The notes under the pieces: model-generated | What the model saw: the letters and a program-made list of their open reading frames with translations, nothing else | Databases searched by the model: none | What the model was told of the DNA's origin: nothing | In this document: piece by piece, positions 43,760-54,694 of the stretch | Position numbering within the stretch: position 1 is the first letter of the stretch | Layout: every line of letters begins with the position of its first letter | Assembly: GCA_022605405.1 (NCBI GenBank) | Contig: JABYQQ010000009.1 | Coordinates: forward strand, 1,054,001 to 1,118,000 | DNA: 64,000 nt | Reading direction: 5' to 3' | From: Earliella scabrosa | Taxonomy: Eukaryota > Basidiomycota > Agaricomycetes > Polyporales > Polyporaceae | Made by a program: the position numbers and the translations under genes

Positions 43760-46700
43760 ATGCCCCAGGGAACGCCTTATAACGCCTTCATCCTCCCCTA
43801 CCCCATCCGTGTTGACGACTTCTCCGACCCTTCTGCGTGCTCAAGCGCAACTCCCTCCGGGCCTTATGCATCAACAAACCTCCCGCATACTGCGAACCTA
43901 TACCTCCTAACTCACACCCACACCGACCATTTGAACGGTCTCGCAGCGCGTTCGTTCGGGCAGACGGTCGTATGCTCTCCCGACGCGAAGGAAATGCTGC
44001 TGCGCCACGAGGTGTACGCCGAACGGTCGCTGCGGGACGCGGACTTGCGCGCGGAGAACGTGCGCACATTTGCGCACTTGAGGGTCGTGCCACAGCGGTT
44101 GGAGGACGGGAATGTGGATTATCTGGGTTCAAGGAATCTCCTGGTACGTTCCTACATCCTGAATGGCGGGTCATGGTTCCCTTCCATCCTAACCACGGCG
44201 CATATAGCGTGCTACGCCCCTTCATAGCCCTACCAAGTTCGTTCTTAATGACCGTGATGAAGTGATCATCACTCTTTTGGACGCCAACCACTGCCCTGGC
44301 GCTGCAATGTGAGTTTCCATTGCGTGTGCAAGCCATCAACGCTCTGGCTGACACGTGTTACCCAGGTTTCTTGTTGAAGGTTCGAAAGGAGCAGTGTTAC
44401 ATACGGGTGACCTCAGGGCAGAGCCATGGTTTCTCGAATCTATCAAACACAACCCATTCATCCAGCGCTACATCGACACACCACGACCACCTGCCGCAAC
44501 CTCCCACACGTCATCAGATCCCGCTCATCCTCCGTCGAAGCTGGAGGCTATCTATCTTGACACTGCCTGTTTGCTGAACACTTACGACGTCCCGCCGAAG
44601 GCGAGTTTCCCCTGCTCATCTAACTCAGGATTGTTGATTGACCACCCGACAGGCCGAAGCTGCAACCGCGTTAGCAGGGCTCATGGCCATGTATGCTCCA
44701 ACGACGCGCTTCTTCCTGAATGTGTGGACCTGGGGGTATGAGGAGATTTACAAGGCGATTGCGCGCACCTTTCACGCCAAGGTAAATATAATCCTTGCAT
44801 CACTCGTATGCGCCGCTCATACATATCTCATTCAGATACATGTCGACCGCTACAAGTATGGAGTTTACGCACACATTACTGGCGACCCGTTCCTGCAGTC
44901 AATCATCACCAGGGACGAGACGCTGACGCGCTTCCATGCATGCGAACGGTTCGAGCGGTGCGAGCAAGTACGAGTCAACGGCCGTGAGTCCCATACCCCG
45001 AGCGGACACCATGTTGTCTACGTCAATCCAGTCAACATGGACGTAGCAAGCTGGGAGCGCTATCTGGCGAATACCGGTGAACAGCTACGTGCTGGGAAGC
45101 TCCCCAATATCCTGGTGAGTGTCAGCGTTGTGTGGGTTATTCGGAGGTGAAATGTGACTGTTTCTGTAACAGCTTGTCCCGCTTGCACGACACTCCCCCC
45201 TTCCAGAGCTCCGCAAGTTTGTGTCGTTGTTCAAGCCTCGGCGCGTCGTGCCAAACACGCTCGATCCCACTCTCAAGGGGCTGGACGCAGCCTGCATGCA
45301 GAACATGTTCGCAGGGTGTCTAGCTGAGGATGTGTCTCCCGACTCCTCTGTAACGTCTCCTGCACCAACTGACCTCCGTGAACTGGACACTGCCTTTCGC
45401 GATGGCGGAGACGCCGATCAAGACGTTGCGTTCAAGAACCTTGAGGGAGAAGGTGCCAAGGAGATTGCTGAGAAATGGGCGGACAGTGGTCGTATGCGAA
45501 GGAAACTGCTTGCGATGAAGGAGTACCTTCCTCCGCACCACCGTAGGGTGGTCGAGCAGATCCTCGACGGCCGCTATCGCCCATCAAAGTCTAACCTCTC
45601 AGCAAAGATCCCAAAGCCTTTGTGCCCGGTAGGCACTGGAACCGACACTGAACCCGCGTCGTCCTCTCCACCACGTCTCTCCGCTATGCAGAAGCGAACC
45701 GTCCAAGGCCGCGCAAGTGTGGCGCAAACGAAGGCTGCAATGTCCCGCCTCACGTCTTCCGTTCTCCCGAAGGTACTGCAGTCGCCCGGGGTGGATTCAG
45801 ACACGGACAATGAAGGGGACGACGACAGCCATGCCGCCATAGGGCTGTTCTACTGGGCCGAGCAGGCGGGCATCCCGGCAGACAAGGCCGCGCAACTACT
45901 GCAACCGGACAGAACGTCGTCTCCGCTTCCAGAGTCTGTCGTCCAGCCGGTTGCGGGTCCGTCGCGACTGGCACGCCTCCCGAGCCAGATGCCGCTGACC
46001 CCGCGGTCGAAGCGCTCGTCACAGGATCTGTCGCATTGGCTGCGGTCGTCGTCGCCCCCTCCATCCGAGCCGTCCGAAGTGCCGGAACGTCCTGAGACGC
46101 CCCCTCCTCAGGGACAGAAGCACGACGTGGTCATGGCAGATGCAACCGAAGAACCACGCACCCCACGCACGCCCCGCAGGACGAAGCAACTCGGTTCGCC
46201 GTTCAGGTTCCCCACGGCGACGGTGACTGCGAGGAAGGGCAAGATGATCGCAATACCGACTCCCGACACGCGGACTCGAAGACCCTCTGCGGCCCTGTTC
46301 AAGGACCCGCGACCAGCCCCGCGGATGCCCTCCCCAACGTCCCACCTCGCACCTGCGGCTGTCATACACTCGAGCTCAAATTCGAAGGATACCCGCCGTA
46401 CTCGTCCCTCACCCAACCATCATCATTCATCCGACCAACCGCAGTCCGCAGAGGGCGACTCCAGCCCTCTCCTCGATCTCCGCAACTTGCGCAAGAGGCC
46501 GAGTCCGCCGACCGGCGTACAAGAAGGAAGTACTCGCCATGCAGACCCTGCGAGCCCAAGCCCGAAACGGCGCAGGGTAAGCAACGACGCTGCTGCCAGT
46601 GGATCAAAACCTCGTCCGGCCGCGTCTGCATCCGCCCCCAGCTCAAGAACACCCGGGTCCAACACAACAACAAGGCACCCTCAAACTCAAACCACGCCCG

Positions 46701-47104
46701 ACGGACCACGGACGTCTAACGGCGCTGCTAGGCCCTCAGCGTATGAAGCTCCTCTCCCCGCTTTGTTTGCAGCTGTGCGCTCCGTACCGACTGCGACTTC
46801 GCGAAGTGCAGCCCGAGCGGCGGAGTCTGCAACCGCGGTCGCTGTCGCGGTCGCCACCACCTCTACCGCTGCTGTTGCAGGTCCAGCCGAGGTCTCGGAC
46901 ACAGCGCCCATTGCAGGCGCAAGTGCAAGCGCGTCGGCTGGCGTGAGTGCAGTCAAGAAGACAAAGAGCGGGGGCAAGGTGCGCTCTGAGCGGCTGCGCA
47001 TCGCGGAGCGGCTCGTGCACGCGATGCCCGACCTCGTCAGGCCCGAGCTCAAGGCGAAGATCGCGCTTCGGCCGGCAGCAGCAAGAGCAGGAGCGGACGC
47101 GTGA
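43760..47104 (+). CDS. SNM1/Artemis-type metallo-beta-lactamase nuclease with long disordered tail
   Basis: This family (Pso2/SNM1, Artemis) cleaves DNA in cross-link repair and end processing. Exons: 43760-44143, 44208-44308, 44366-44600, 44653-44781, 44836-45113, 45173-47104. The start MPQGTPYNAFILPYPIRVDDF leads to the metal-binding motif LLTHTHTDHLNGL (HxHxDH). Then come LLDANHCPGAAM (motif with metal-binding His), VLHTGDLRAEPW (Asp), YLDTACLLNTYDVP (Asp) and the beta-CASP part with ITGDPFLQSIIT and VYVNPVNMDVASWERYL. The region YDVPPK/AEAATALAG is joined by a GC-AG intron (44601-44652). The last exon adds about 600 Ser/Pro/Ala-rich residues with no domain I know. The frame stops at 47104 inside a perfect splice-donor sequence; see findings for an alternative C-terminus. 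Confidence 0.87.
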
Positions 47105-47749
47105 GTGGGAGCGAGAGCAAGAGCGGCAACAAGAGGGCCCAGAAGCCGGCCCGAGTGTGCGTGCGAGTGCCTCAAGAGTGGAAGTGCATACGTCAGCGTC
47201 GGCGTCAGCAAGCGTGGGCCTCAAGCGGGTGCGTACGCGGGAGGATGATGTGCAAGCGCGAGGGCAAGGACAAGAGCAAGAGCGAGAACGAAAATGGAGG
47301 GTCCCCTCAAGGCTCCCTTCCCAAGACGAAGAGATGTCGGAGGATATCAGGACTCGGATACAGCGGCGTGCGGAAGAGTTCAGGCAGCAGATTGCGAGGG
47401 GGTTCCGGCCTGGACAGGTCATACCTCGCTTGCGTTGCTTGGAGAGCCAGGAGGCTGAGTCGGACGATGTGCAGACATAACAATGAGAGCATCGTTCCAA
47501 AACATGTGTGACTGTGTGTTTATGAGTTCGCAATACACGAACAACGTTGGGGGGACACATGTAGGGGAAGAACAGGAGATGACGTTGTATTGCGATGATA
47601 TTATGTATTGCGGACATTGTTGCACTACTCGAAGACCGATGAGATGAAGAGCGTTCATAAAACTATGTAGTGGGATGTAGTTGATACGGGCATGAAGACG
47701 GAGAGGAACGCAGATTACGCACATACACATGACGTCCCACTCAGCATGA
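47105..47749. other. 3' flank of the SNM1 gene, possible extra coding exon
   Basis: Up to 47480 an open frame continues with charged, coiled-coil-like sequence (MSEDIRTRIQRRAEEFRQQIARGF). It could be the true C-terminus if an intron starting at 47101 is spliced. The rest is a normal convergent spacer to the TRIR-like gene. Confidence 0.45.
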
Positions 47750-48395
47750 CTATTTGACAAGCGGCCTGATACCAATCCCACTGTCCTTCAGACTCCGGTC
47801 TGCATAGTTCTGGAGCTCCTTCTGGTACTGGTCTGCATCATGCATGATGAGTATAACCACGACACGTCTAGCTAGAGGACACTCACTGAGCGGTTCTTCG
47901 ACCTTCGGCTTCTTGGCGGGGTTCTCTGTGGTAGTCGTTGAGCTCGCAGTATCAGGAGAACGGCGCTTGCCCCGGTTTTTCTGCGGCACATCATCAACGA
48001 TAGTCGCTACCAATAGCCAGTAAGAGAACTCACGAAGCGATTGTCAAACTCGCGTTTCCTGTGAGGTGAGGAGTCCGTTAGCTCCGTACAAGAGAACATC
48101 TCGAGCACACAGAAGACGCACTTTGCCAGGATCTCTTCTTGCTTCTTCTTCTCATCCTCCTCCTGCAATGGCATCGTCGTCAGTGCGTATGTTCCCGGAT
48201 CGCTGTGCCCGCCGACACCACACGCACCTTCTTCAGTCGCTGAAAGCGTTCTAGGAACGAACCGTCGTTAGAAAAGACATTGACCGGTTTGGGTTTGGGG
48301 TGAGGGTTAGGTTTCGGCGGGGCAGGGGTGGCGGATAACAACGGTGCAGGAGAAGCGTACCCGCTGGATGGCACTGGCGTTGAAGCGGACGACAT
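47750..48395 (-). CDS. TRIR/C19orf43-like protein
   Basis: A small protein of about 137 residues from five exons. The start MSSASTPVPSSGYASPAP (48395) leads, after a proline-rich stretch, to the block VNVFSNDGSFLERFQRLKK, which matches the NxFxNDGSFLExF block of human TRIR/C19orf43, a telomerase-RNA-interacting RNase, as I recall that protein. A helical EEDEKKKQEEILAKKREFDNRF segment, basic KNRGKRR, an acidic/PKV region and the C-terminus DQYQKELQNYADRSL...IRPLVK follow. The terminal RPLVK also matches. All introns are GT-AG of 50-65 nt. An in-frame ATG 27 codons upstream (48476) is possible. Activity in fungi is not known to me, so the name reflects homology only. Confidence 0.7.
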
Positions 48396-49407
48396 GACGA
48401 GGAAGAGGGCACTGCGGGGTGACGTCGGCTGAGCGGGGTGGTGGTGGTCGGGAGACAAGGTGCGAACGCCGGACAAGTTCGAGAATTCGTCGTAGACAGA
48501 CTTGATGATCGTGGGAAACGAGCTTCAGCAGCTCTCAGCAGCCTCAGTCGGTGCCAGAACCCTCTTCCCTCTTGACCAACACCATATTCCAGTGTTAACG
48601 ACGTCTCGATACCCAGACTGAGAGACTCCGAGAGAGCATACCTCGAGCATACGAATCGCTCGGCGCACCCCGGTAATGTGAGTGACTTACCCGCGCTTTC
48701 AGGCCATTACACTAGTCGAGCGTCCCGGGGAGTGGATGCAATTGACTAACTGAGAACTCACGCCTCAGTACTAAGTATGTGATTCGTTCCTGAAGGACCC
48801 CTGCGCAGTGATCTACAACCTAGCCAATAGCAATCAACCGGCTGACGGCATGTTGGTAGGGAGTGCAGACATCTCTATCTACACGCCATTGCGGTTGCGT
48901 CGTATGCTCACGATCCAGCGTCGTCCACTGGCATCCGCCACCACATGTGTACTGGCATGGAAGGCGGTTCAACGCCAGTGCAAGACTGCTGTCACTTGTC
49001 TGCTCGTGTAAGCCCTTCAGAAGGCTGTACGCTCCCACTCGGAACGGAACATTCTTGCGACTTACCTCCGTCCTCCGTGGTCATGCTGTCAATATGTGGT
49101 CGCAACCGGGATGGGATCAAGCCACCTTGAGAACTGCTCTCCCTCAATGGGCATGCAACGTCACCTTCGTGGCCTCAGACGTCAAGAAGTCGAACAGTGA
49201 TTTGTGAATGCGCCATCGTTCCTAGCCATCGGTAGCAGGTACGAAGATCACCGTCGGCAATAAGGCGATTCCACGATCATGACAACCCTACAACTGTATC
49301 TGACGCACTCGGCTATATAGATCAAATTCATCACGAAGCCAACGCGAAGCTTCGTCTGCCTACTATATGTTCTCGTGTGCTCGCAAACGGACCCCTTCAG
49401 TCGCACC
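48396..49407. other. Intergenic, about 1 kb
   Basis: Shared upstream region of the divergent TRIR-like and DUF6534 genes. No gene, repeat or clear motif seen. Confidence 0.4.
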
Positions 49408-51880
49408 ATGATGTTCGCCCCAGACCCAGCCGCGGGTGCTTCTCCCGCCGACCTCGAGCTCGGGAGCTCGTACGGCGTGATGCTTCTTTCTACCATTATT
49501 GTTGCAGCGTACGTATTCTCTGACTACATCCTCTGGGTGGGAATACTAACGGACGCGTGTAGGATGTTTGGCTTCACGGTCTTGCAGACACTCTACTATT
49601 ATGAACAATTTCCGAAGGACCCCCTTATTCTCAAGCTTTCCGTGAGTTCCTCGATCTATGCCCTGGGGAATCTGCTCATACCACGCGTCCGTATGCAGGT
49701 CGCGGCCTTAACGTGAGTGGCCAGATCTCAAGAACCTTCCAGTTTCTGACTCATTCCATTAGGATCATGGATTTGATGACCATGATATTCAACTCTCATG
49801 CGGTGTACTTCTACCTCATCGACAACTATGCGAATCCGCCAGCATTGCAGAAGGAAATCTGGTGGGTCTTTCTTGCTCTCTATCGCAGGACGCACCACTC
49901 ACCGCATCACATCACCGGTATTCCAGGAGCGCACAAGTACGTCTTTACGTTACATGGCGCCGTAAAATCGACTGATCCTGAGATCCGTCGGACCAGGCTG
50001 AGCTACTTGTCACGGTAATACTCTGGCCACACTTTCCTCTAACTGTCGCTCACGAGATGCTGCATATAGTACACGATCGTCCTCGTTGTGCAACTGTGAG
50101 TGATAGCAGTACCAGGGCGTCGTTGTAAATGCTAACAAGCTTGGACAGCTTCTTCATATTCCGGATCTACCACCGTCAGTTCCCACGCAATGTCCGTTGC
50201 TTAGGCTGATGCTGACACTACGGCCCCAGTACGACCCCACATGTGGTACATTCCTGTGATACTCGTAAGCTTCAGTATGCCTGTCAGTCGTTGCAACGTT
50301 TTTGACGCATCCGCATGACGCAGGGTGTCATCTCATTCGCCTCATTCTGTCAGTTTCCCCCACGAACGTCTTGTTGTGAATGAGCCTGAGAACTGACATT
50401 GCATACCTAGTCATGGTTGTCGGTATGTCATCAAAGTGAGCTAAATATACCACCTTACTGACCGTTGCGTCGCGACCGTTTCACAGTCATATTTTCCCGG
50501 GTGTAAGTGTGCTACCTCACTTTCTGATTCCTAGGACTCATAGCATCCGCCATTCAGGGTTCACGACGACACTTGGGCTGCGACGAATCGGCCAGAGGTT
50601 ACTGTATGTGTCGATATGCACTCCCGGGGATTCGGCTGACGACGAGACCACTGCAGCAACCACTCACGGCTAACTGGGTGCTCGGGAACATTGTCGACAT
50701 AGGCATCACAGTCATTCTCTGTTGGTACCTCTGGAGCGAGAAGCTCGCCGTTCGGGAAAAGTGAGTACCATTCGTCATATTGCATTGCGGCCGTTAGGCA
50801 CCGCACCTGGCTCTCAATGCTGACGATATGCTCCCCGATCAGAACGAACATCATGCTCAATCGCATCATCGTGTTCTTGGTGAACCGAGGCGCGATCGCC
50901 GCGTAAGTCTCCCAGTCGTTCGGTCGACCGATCTCGATAGTTGAACAATCCCGGATGGATCGCAGTGTCGTCCAGGTCCTGACTCTCTTGACGGTATGTG
51001 CATGGTTCATATCGCGTCCACTAGAAGCGTTGACAAACCTCTTGTCGTATAGAAATTCATCTGGCCTCAGACGCTCGTCTGGCTCGCCTTCCACAACGCC
51101 CTCTCGAAGGTGTACGTGAACTCGATGCTCGCAACGTGAGTGGTCCTCTCTCGAGTCCGGAAGCTGATCGAGCGCATGTGCTGATCGCTGGTCGCGCACA
51201 GCCTCAACGCACGCGTCGCGCTGCGGAAGATCATCATGGACAGCGAGCTTGACCAAGAACGTCCACCGACGGAGTTCTCGCAGAGAGGTCCCAGCAGGCC
51301 GGTGAGCAAGGTGCCGCCCCTGGCCGTGGCCCGTCCTATGCCCGATGGCCATCAGATCGCGGTGCGTATACCATCCATCTCCGCTCCGTCCCATTCCTCA
51401 GATCTCGGAGATCATGCGAATTCCCAACTTGGCATCCAACCATCCCTGCTCGCCCAATGATTCCGTGCCCATGACTGGATGCTGACATTCTGCGCCGCTC
51501 CCGATAACACAGACCTTGCAATTCGCCCGCCAGCCAACGGGCGCCACGGTCTACGACACGCGCAGCGGGGCGTCGTTCGACATGCGCTCCGGGTCTGTGT
51601 CCGACGCACGCAGCGTGCCCTCGCGCACCGGCACGGTCACCGACGTCTCCGACTACTACCAGCGGCCTGCGACCGGGATGAGCTCTTACACGGCACGCAC
51701 AGCGATGGTGCGTTCCACCAATCACCACTACGACGCCGTCTAGCATCCCCACGCCGACATACCCTTTCCCTCCCTCTCCCCTCATCACTTCCCTACTCTC
51801 TCTCCTCTCCATCATAGACGCAGCGCACGCTGCGCGACGATGGGTCGCCCCAGGACCCGTACGCGTACAACAAAGTCTGA
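49408..51880 (+). CDS. DUF6534-type seven-helix membrane protein
   Basis: An integral membrane protein of the type expanded in Agaricomycetes, of unknown function. More than ten small exons are separated by 45-65 nt introns. The start MMFAPDPAAGASPADLELG precedes helix 1 (SYGVMLLSTIIVAAMFGFTVLQTLYYY). Further helices are LKLSVAALTIMDLMTMIFNSHAVYFYLI, LLVTYTIVLVVQLFFIFRIYH, RPHMWYIPVILGVISFASF, NWVLGNIVDIGITVILCWYLW and LTLLTKFIWPQTLVWLAFHNALSKVYVNSMLATLNAR. The NSMLATLNAR ending of the last helix is typical of the family. A Ser/Thr-rich cytosolic tail (TRSGASFDMRSGS, DVSDYYQRP) ends YAYNKV. Exon joins around 50.3-50.7 kb are the least certain. A fragment of its 3' part is repeated at 54750-55035. 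Confidence 0.8.
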
Positions 51881-52534
51881 AAACGAACACCGAAGACGAG
51901 GACACCCGCCGCCCGCGGACTCCTGACGCTCACGACGCACGGCCGCCGTCGACAGTCGGCCGTCGGGCCTCCCGAGACGGCGGGCCCGGCCTCAGGGAGG
52001 ATGTACTTGTACGTGGACCGCCTCGCCCCGAGCTCGTCGAGCACAGGACGTTGCCGACATACACACTCGCACATGCCGATAGAGTAGCGCCCGACCCGCA
52101 CTCCCATCGTCGATATACCCCGGACTGCTTGCACTTTGCTTTCTTCTCACACGCATTCTCGTTCTCGTCGTTCTCTTCCCTTGGCCTGTTATTTGTATTC
52201 GCACACGTCCAACGCCAACGCTGCATGTATCATCGTACGTGTCCTTCTACGACTGATGGTAGATAGATGGGTAGTGGGCTCGGGGCCATCGGGACTGTTC
52301 GCAGCCTGATGTTAATACACACTGCTGATCTGACCGTGCATGGAATCCAGATGGACGGGATGGTCTGGTTGGTTGACGACCGGGGGATGGATAGGGCCGA
52401 AGAACGTGTATGTGATGTAGGGGAAAAGTAAAGATGTCAGCCCTGATGCCCATGGGCCGGCATGCGAAGCGCACGCAGTATGCCGGGGACGCAGCACATC
52501 AAGGTCGGAAGTGAAGGACGAGTGGACACTGTGA
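51881..52534. other. 3' flank of the DUF6534 gene, duplicated at 54.8-55.0 kb
   Basis: No gene seen. The part 52250-52500 (with CGGGACTGTTCGCAGCCTG and ACACACTGCTGATCTGAC) recurs in the same orientation at 54835-55050. Confidence 0.65.
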
Positions 52535-52539
52535 CTTAA

Positions 52540-52615
52540 CTCCGCTTGAGACCTTTCAGCCTGTCCTCGACCTTCGTCTTCTTCTCTTCCTGGATCTCCG
52601 CGAGCTGCATCTGCT
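52540..52615 (-). pseudogene. Remnant of an EBP2 exon
   Basis: The minus strand reads QLAEIQEEKKTKVEDRLKGLKRS and then stops. This matches QLEKIKERQQNKKEIEERLKGLKR of the intact EBP2 at 55578-55660. It lies at the same position relative to the DUF6534 flank as EBP2 does in the second copy of that flank. About 75 bases are preserved; the rest of the gene is absent. Confidence 0.6.
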
Positions 52616-52767
52616 AGGCAGAGAAGCTGAGCTAACTATGAGAGAGTCACCATGGCAAGACTCCACTAGGTCAGACTCGTACCTCTTCAAAGGCCCGGGG
52701 GACTATCAGTTGTGCTTGATACGAGAATTGACTGCTCGTTCGCGATGAAGATGCCGAGTGACCGGGG

Positions 52768-53605
52768 TCAGGCCGTCCGCGGCTTGTCGAGAGACGGCAG
52801 GTCACCGATATCCGTCTCGCCTTTAACGACCGCGACGAGCAGCTCCTCTATCCATTCTTCGCCTGGTCTCCACTCGCCCGCCTTGCCCCAACTCCTGATA
52901 CGCTCGACAGCAGCCTCGATTCGTTTGTTCATGCCCAGCGCTTCGTCGCTGGCTTCCATTGCGAAACCCTTCACGTTGTCGAGCCCGAGGAGATTGTAGT
53001 TGACGAGGAGCTCGAGATCGGACTGCAAGACGCGTCGCTCCGCGCAGTGTCGCCGGTACTTGAGCATCATGCGGAAGATGCCCGCGTACACGGCGGACGG
53101 TCGGGGCGCATAGAGCGTAACTAAGGAATTGCGAAGGGGAGTCGGTTCAAGTTCTTCCGGAACGTAGGCCGGTAGCGATGCGGGCATGAGATGAATACAT
53201 TGGATACCGTGCGGGTCGGTACGGCGCGACACGCGATGCATGTGGCCCCTGCGCAGGAAGTCTCCCTCACTAAGAAGGAGGTAGTTCTGAGGTGTCGCAA
53301 CGGGGAGATGCATACTGGTGAGCGCCGCGGATAGGGCTTCAAGGTCGTCATCCGGAACGAGAAACGTGAAATGCTGCGACAATCAGTGAGTCGATGTGTT
53401 ATTTTTGACATGAACTACACCAGACCTTCTGTATACGAGTCAGGCCGAGATGCTGGTCAAGTAGAGAACCCCAGACAATGAGTATTGAGCGCTCGCTAAG
53501 GACAGTCACCGCCTTGCGGACGATTTCGTCGGTTGGTAGCGAGAAGATGCTCTCTTCCTCCACGCCCTCTCGAAGTGCGGGTAGTTTTGGTTTTGTTCCG
53601 ACCAT
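52768..53605 (-). CDS. Hypothetical protein, possible degenerate nucleotidyltransferase fold, copy 2
   Basis: Two exons with one intron (53375-53427 approximately) encode about 260 residues. Sequence and intron position match copy 1 (42043-42880): IFSLPTDEIVRKAVTVLSER, LIVWGSLLDQHLGLTRIQK, HFTFLVPDDDLEALSAAL, LLLSEGDFLRRGHMHRVSRR. I estimate above 85 percent protein identity by eye. The first 15 residues differ. Both copies are open, so both may be functional. It is divergent from the nucleotidyltransferase-like gene at 53721, with only 115 bases between the two ATGs, which suggests a shared promoter. Possible roles (regulator or decoy of an active enzyme) are speculation. Confidence 0.78.
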
Positions 53606-53720
53606 GAATATTTGAATGACGGTAAGTGGAAGAAGTCACGGAACGGTGGCGGTGGCGGTGGCGTCACCTTCAAAATCACATTATTGTGACCCTATTTGAG
53701 ACTCGGAGTCACCTACTATC
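53606..53720. promoter_or_regulatory. Short bidirectional promoter region
   Basis: Only 115 bases separate two divergent starts. It contains a GGTGGC repeat (about 53646-53663). No TATA box seen. Confidence 0.5.
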
Positions 53721-54694
53721 ATGTCGCAGTCCATCTCCTTCACCAGTGTTCACGAACATCAAGCAGAAGCAGCGAGAGTCGTGTCCTCGAGGTGCTCGCA
53801 CTCTATGGCGTGAACGTCAACCGGAACTCATCGCGAGTTATGTCAGGCTTGATGCAGAAGACATAAAACACGCCTTCATTGGGGGCTTCGCCTGTGCAGT
53901 CCTGGGTAGTCGGAGGCCCACCAAGATGAGTGATTTTCAAGCTGTCATCGGAATACCAATGATTCTGATTCATAGTGCACGATATAGACATCCTGATAGA
54001 GGCCGAAGGCCAGGACATCATCTCCTGGCGCGAGCGCCTCGTTAACCTCGACGAGCGATTCCTGAAATCTGGTCTCAAGTTCTACTTCGTTCGGGTGCGT
54101 CACGGTACAGCCCAGAAAAAATTATAGGAAGATTTAATTACTTCTGGACGACTTACAGGAAACAAAGCTTCCGGTGGCAGGCCCCGCCAACGACGTTGTC
54201 GAGAGAAGCTGTGTCCAGATCGAGACACTTGCTGCAGGGACGCTCGGTCTGCCTGCGGTTGCGGGACCAATATTCATTGATCCCAATTCCCGTGAGCATT
54301 GCCGTTATAATCCGCCTTACTGTTGCTTCAGCCCCGGGTAGAGCTCAAGATCCTCAGCCCCACGGTCCTTCCCCTCACCAAACTCAAACGCTGGGTGAGC
54401 ATGCGCAGCTCGACGCGTCCCCAGACCAAGGCCAAGGTCCGGACGGACGAGCAGGACATCATTCTGCTCATCCAGTTCCTTGCGGAGAGAAAAGACAAGC
54501 TCGCGCTCACGGAATACAAAGGGAAAACGCGGGACGAACTCTTACGCTACGTCGCGACGTTCTACGACCACTTCAAGGAGGAGGAGGCGGTCTGTGCGGC
54601 ACTGGAGGCTGCTATGCACGCAGATGATTGGAATCAGATGCTGGTAACGAAGCCAGTTGAGATGGAATCGTATGCACCTCCGCCAGACAATTAG
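53721..54694 (+). CDS. Nucleotidyltransferase-fold (Pol-beta-like) hypothetical protein
   Basis: Five exons as modelled: 53721-53791, 53847-53929, 53976-54094, 54159-54291, 54342-54694, about 252 residues. After MSQSISFTSVHEHQAEAA comes DIKHAFIGGFACAVLGSRRPTK, then DIDILIEAEGQ. The pattern GG-x-A...LG..R.T..D-x-D is the Pol-beta nucleotidyltransferase core with both metal-binding aspartates. The rest reads FLKSGLKFYFVR, VQIETLAAGTLGLPA and LSPTVLPLTKLKRWVSM, then helical sequence. Fungal relatives of this type are uncharacterised. Exon 1's donor (GTGCTC) is weak, and the last acceptor (GTAG at 54338-54341) is chosen because it keeps the frame; CAG at 54330 does not. A three-residue insertion (MMH) precedes the DxD. 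Substrate unknown. Confidence 0.68.

Noticed and set aside
52768..54694. A toxin-antitoxin (HEPN/MNT-type) pair
   Set aside because: One member has a nucleotidyltransferase core, but the partner lacks a HEPN motif and looks like a degenerate copy of the same fold. Both genes carry introns typical of the host.
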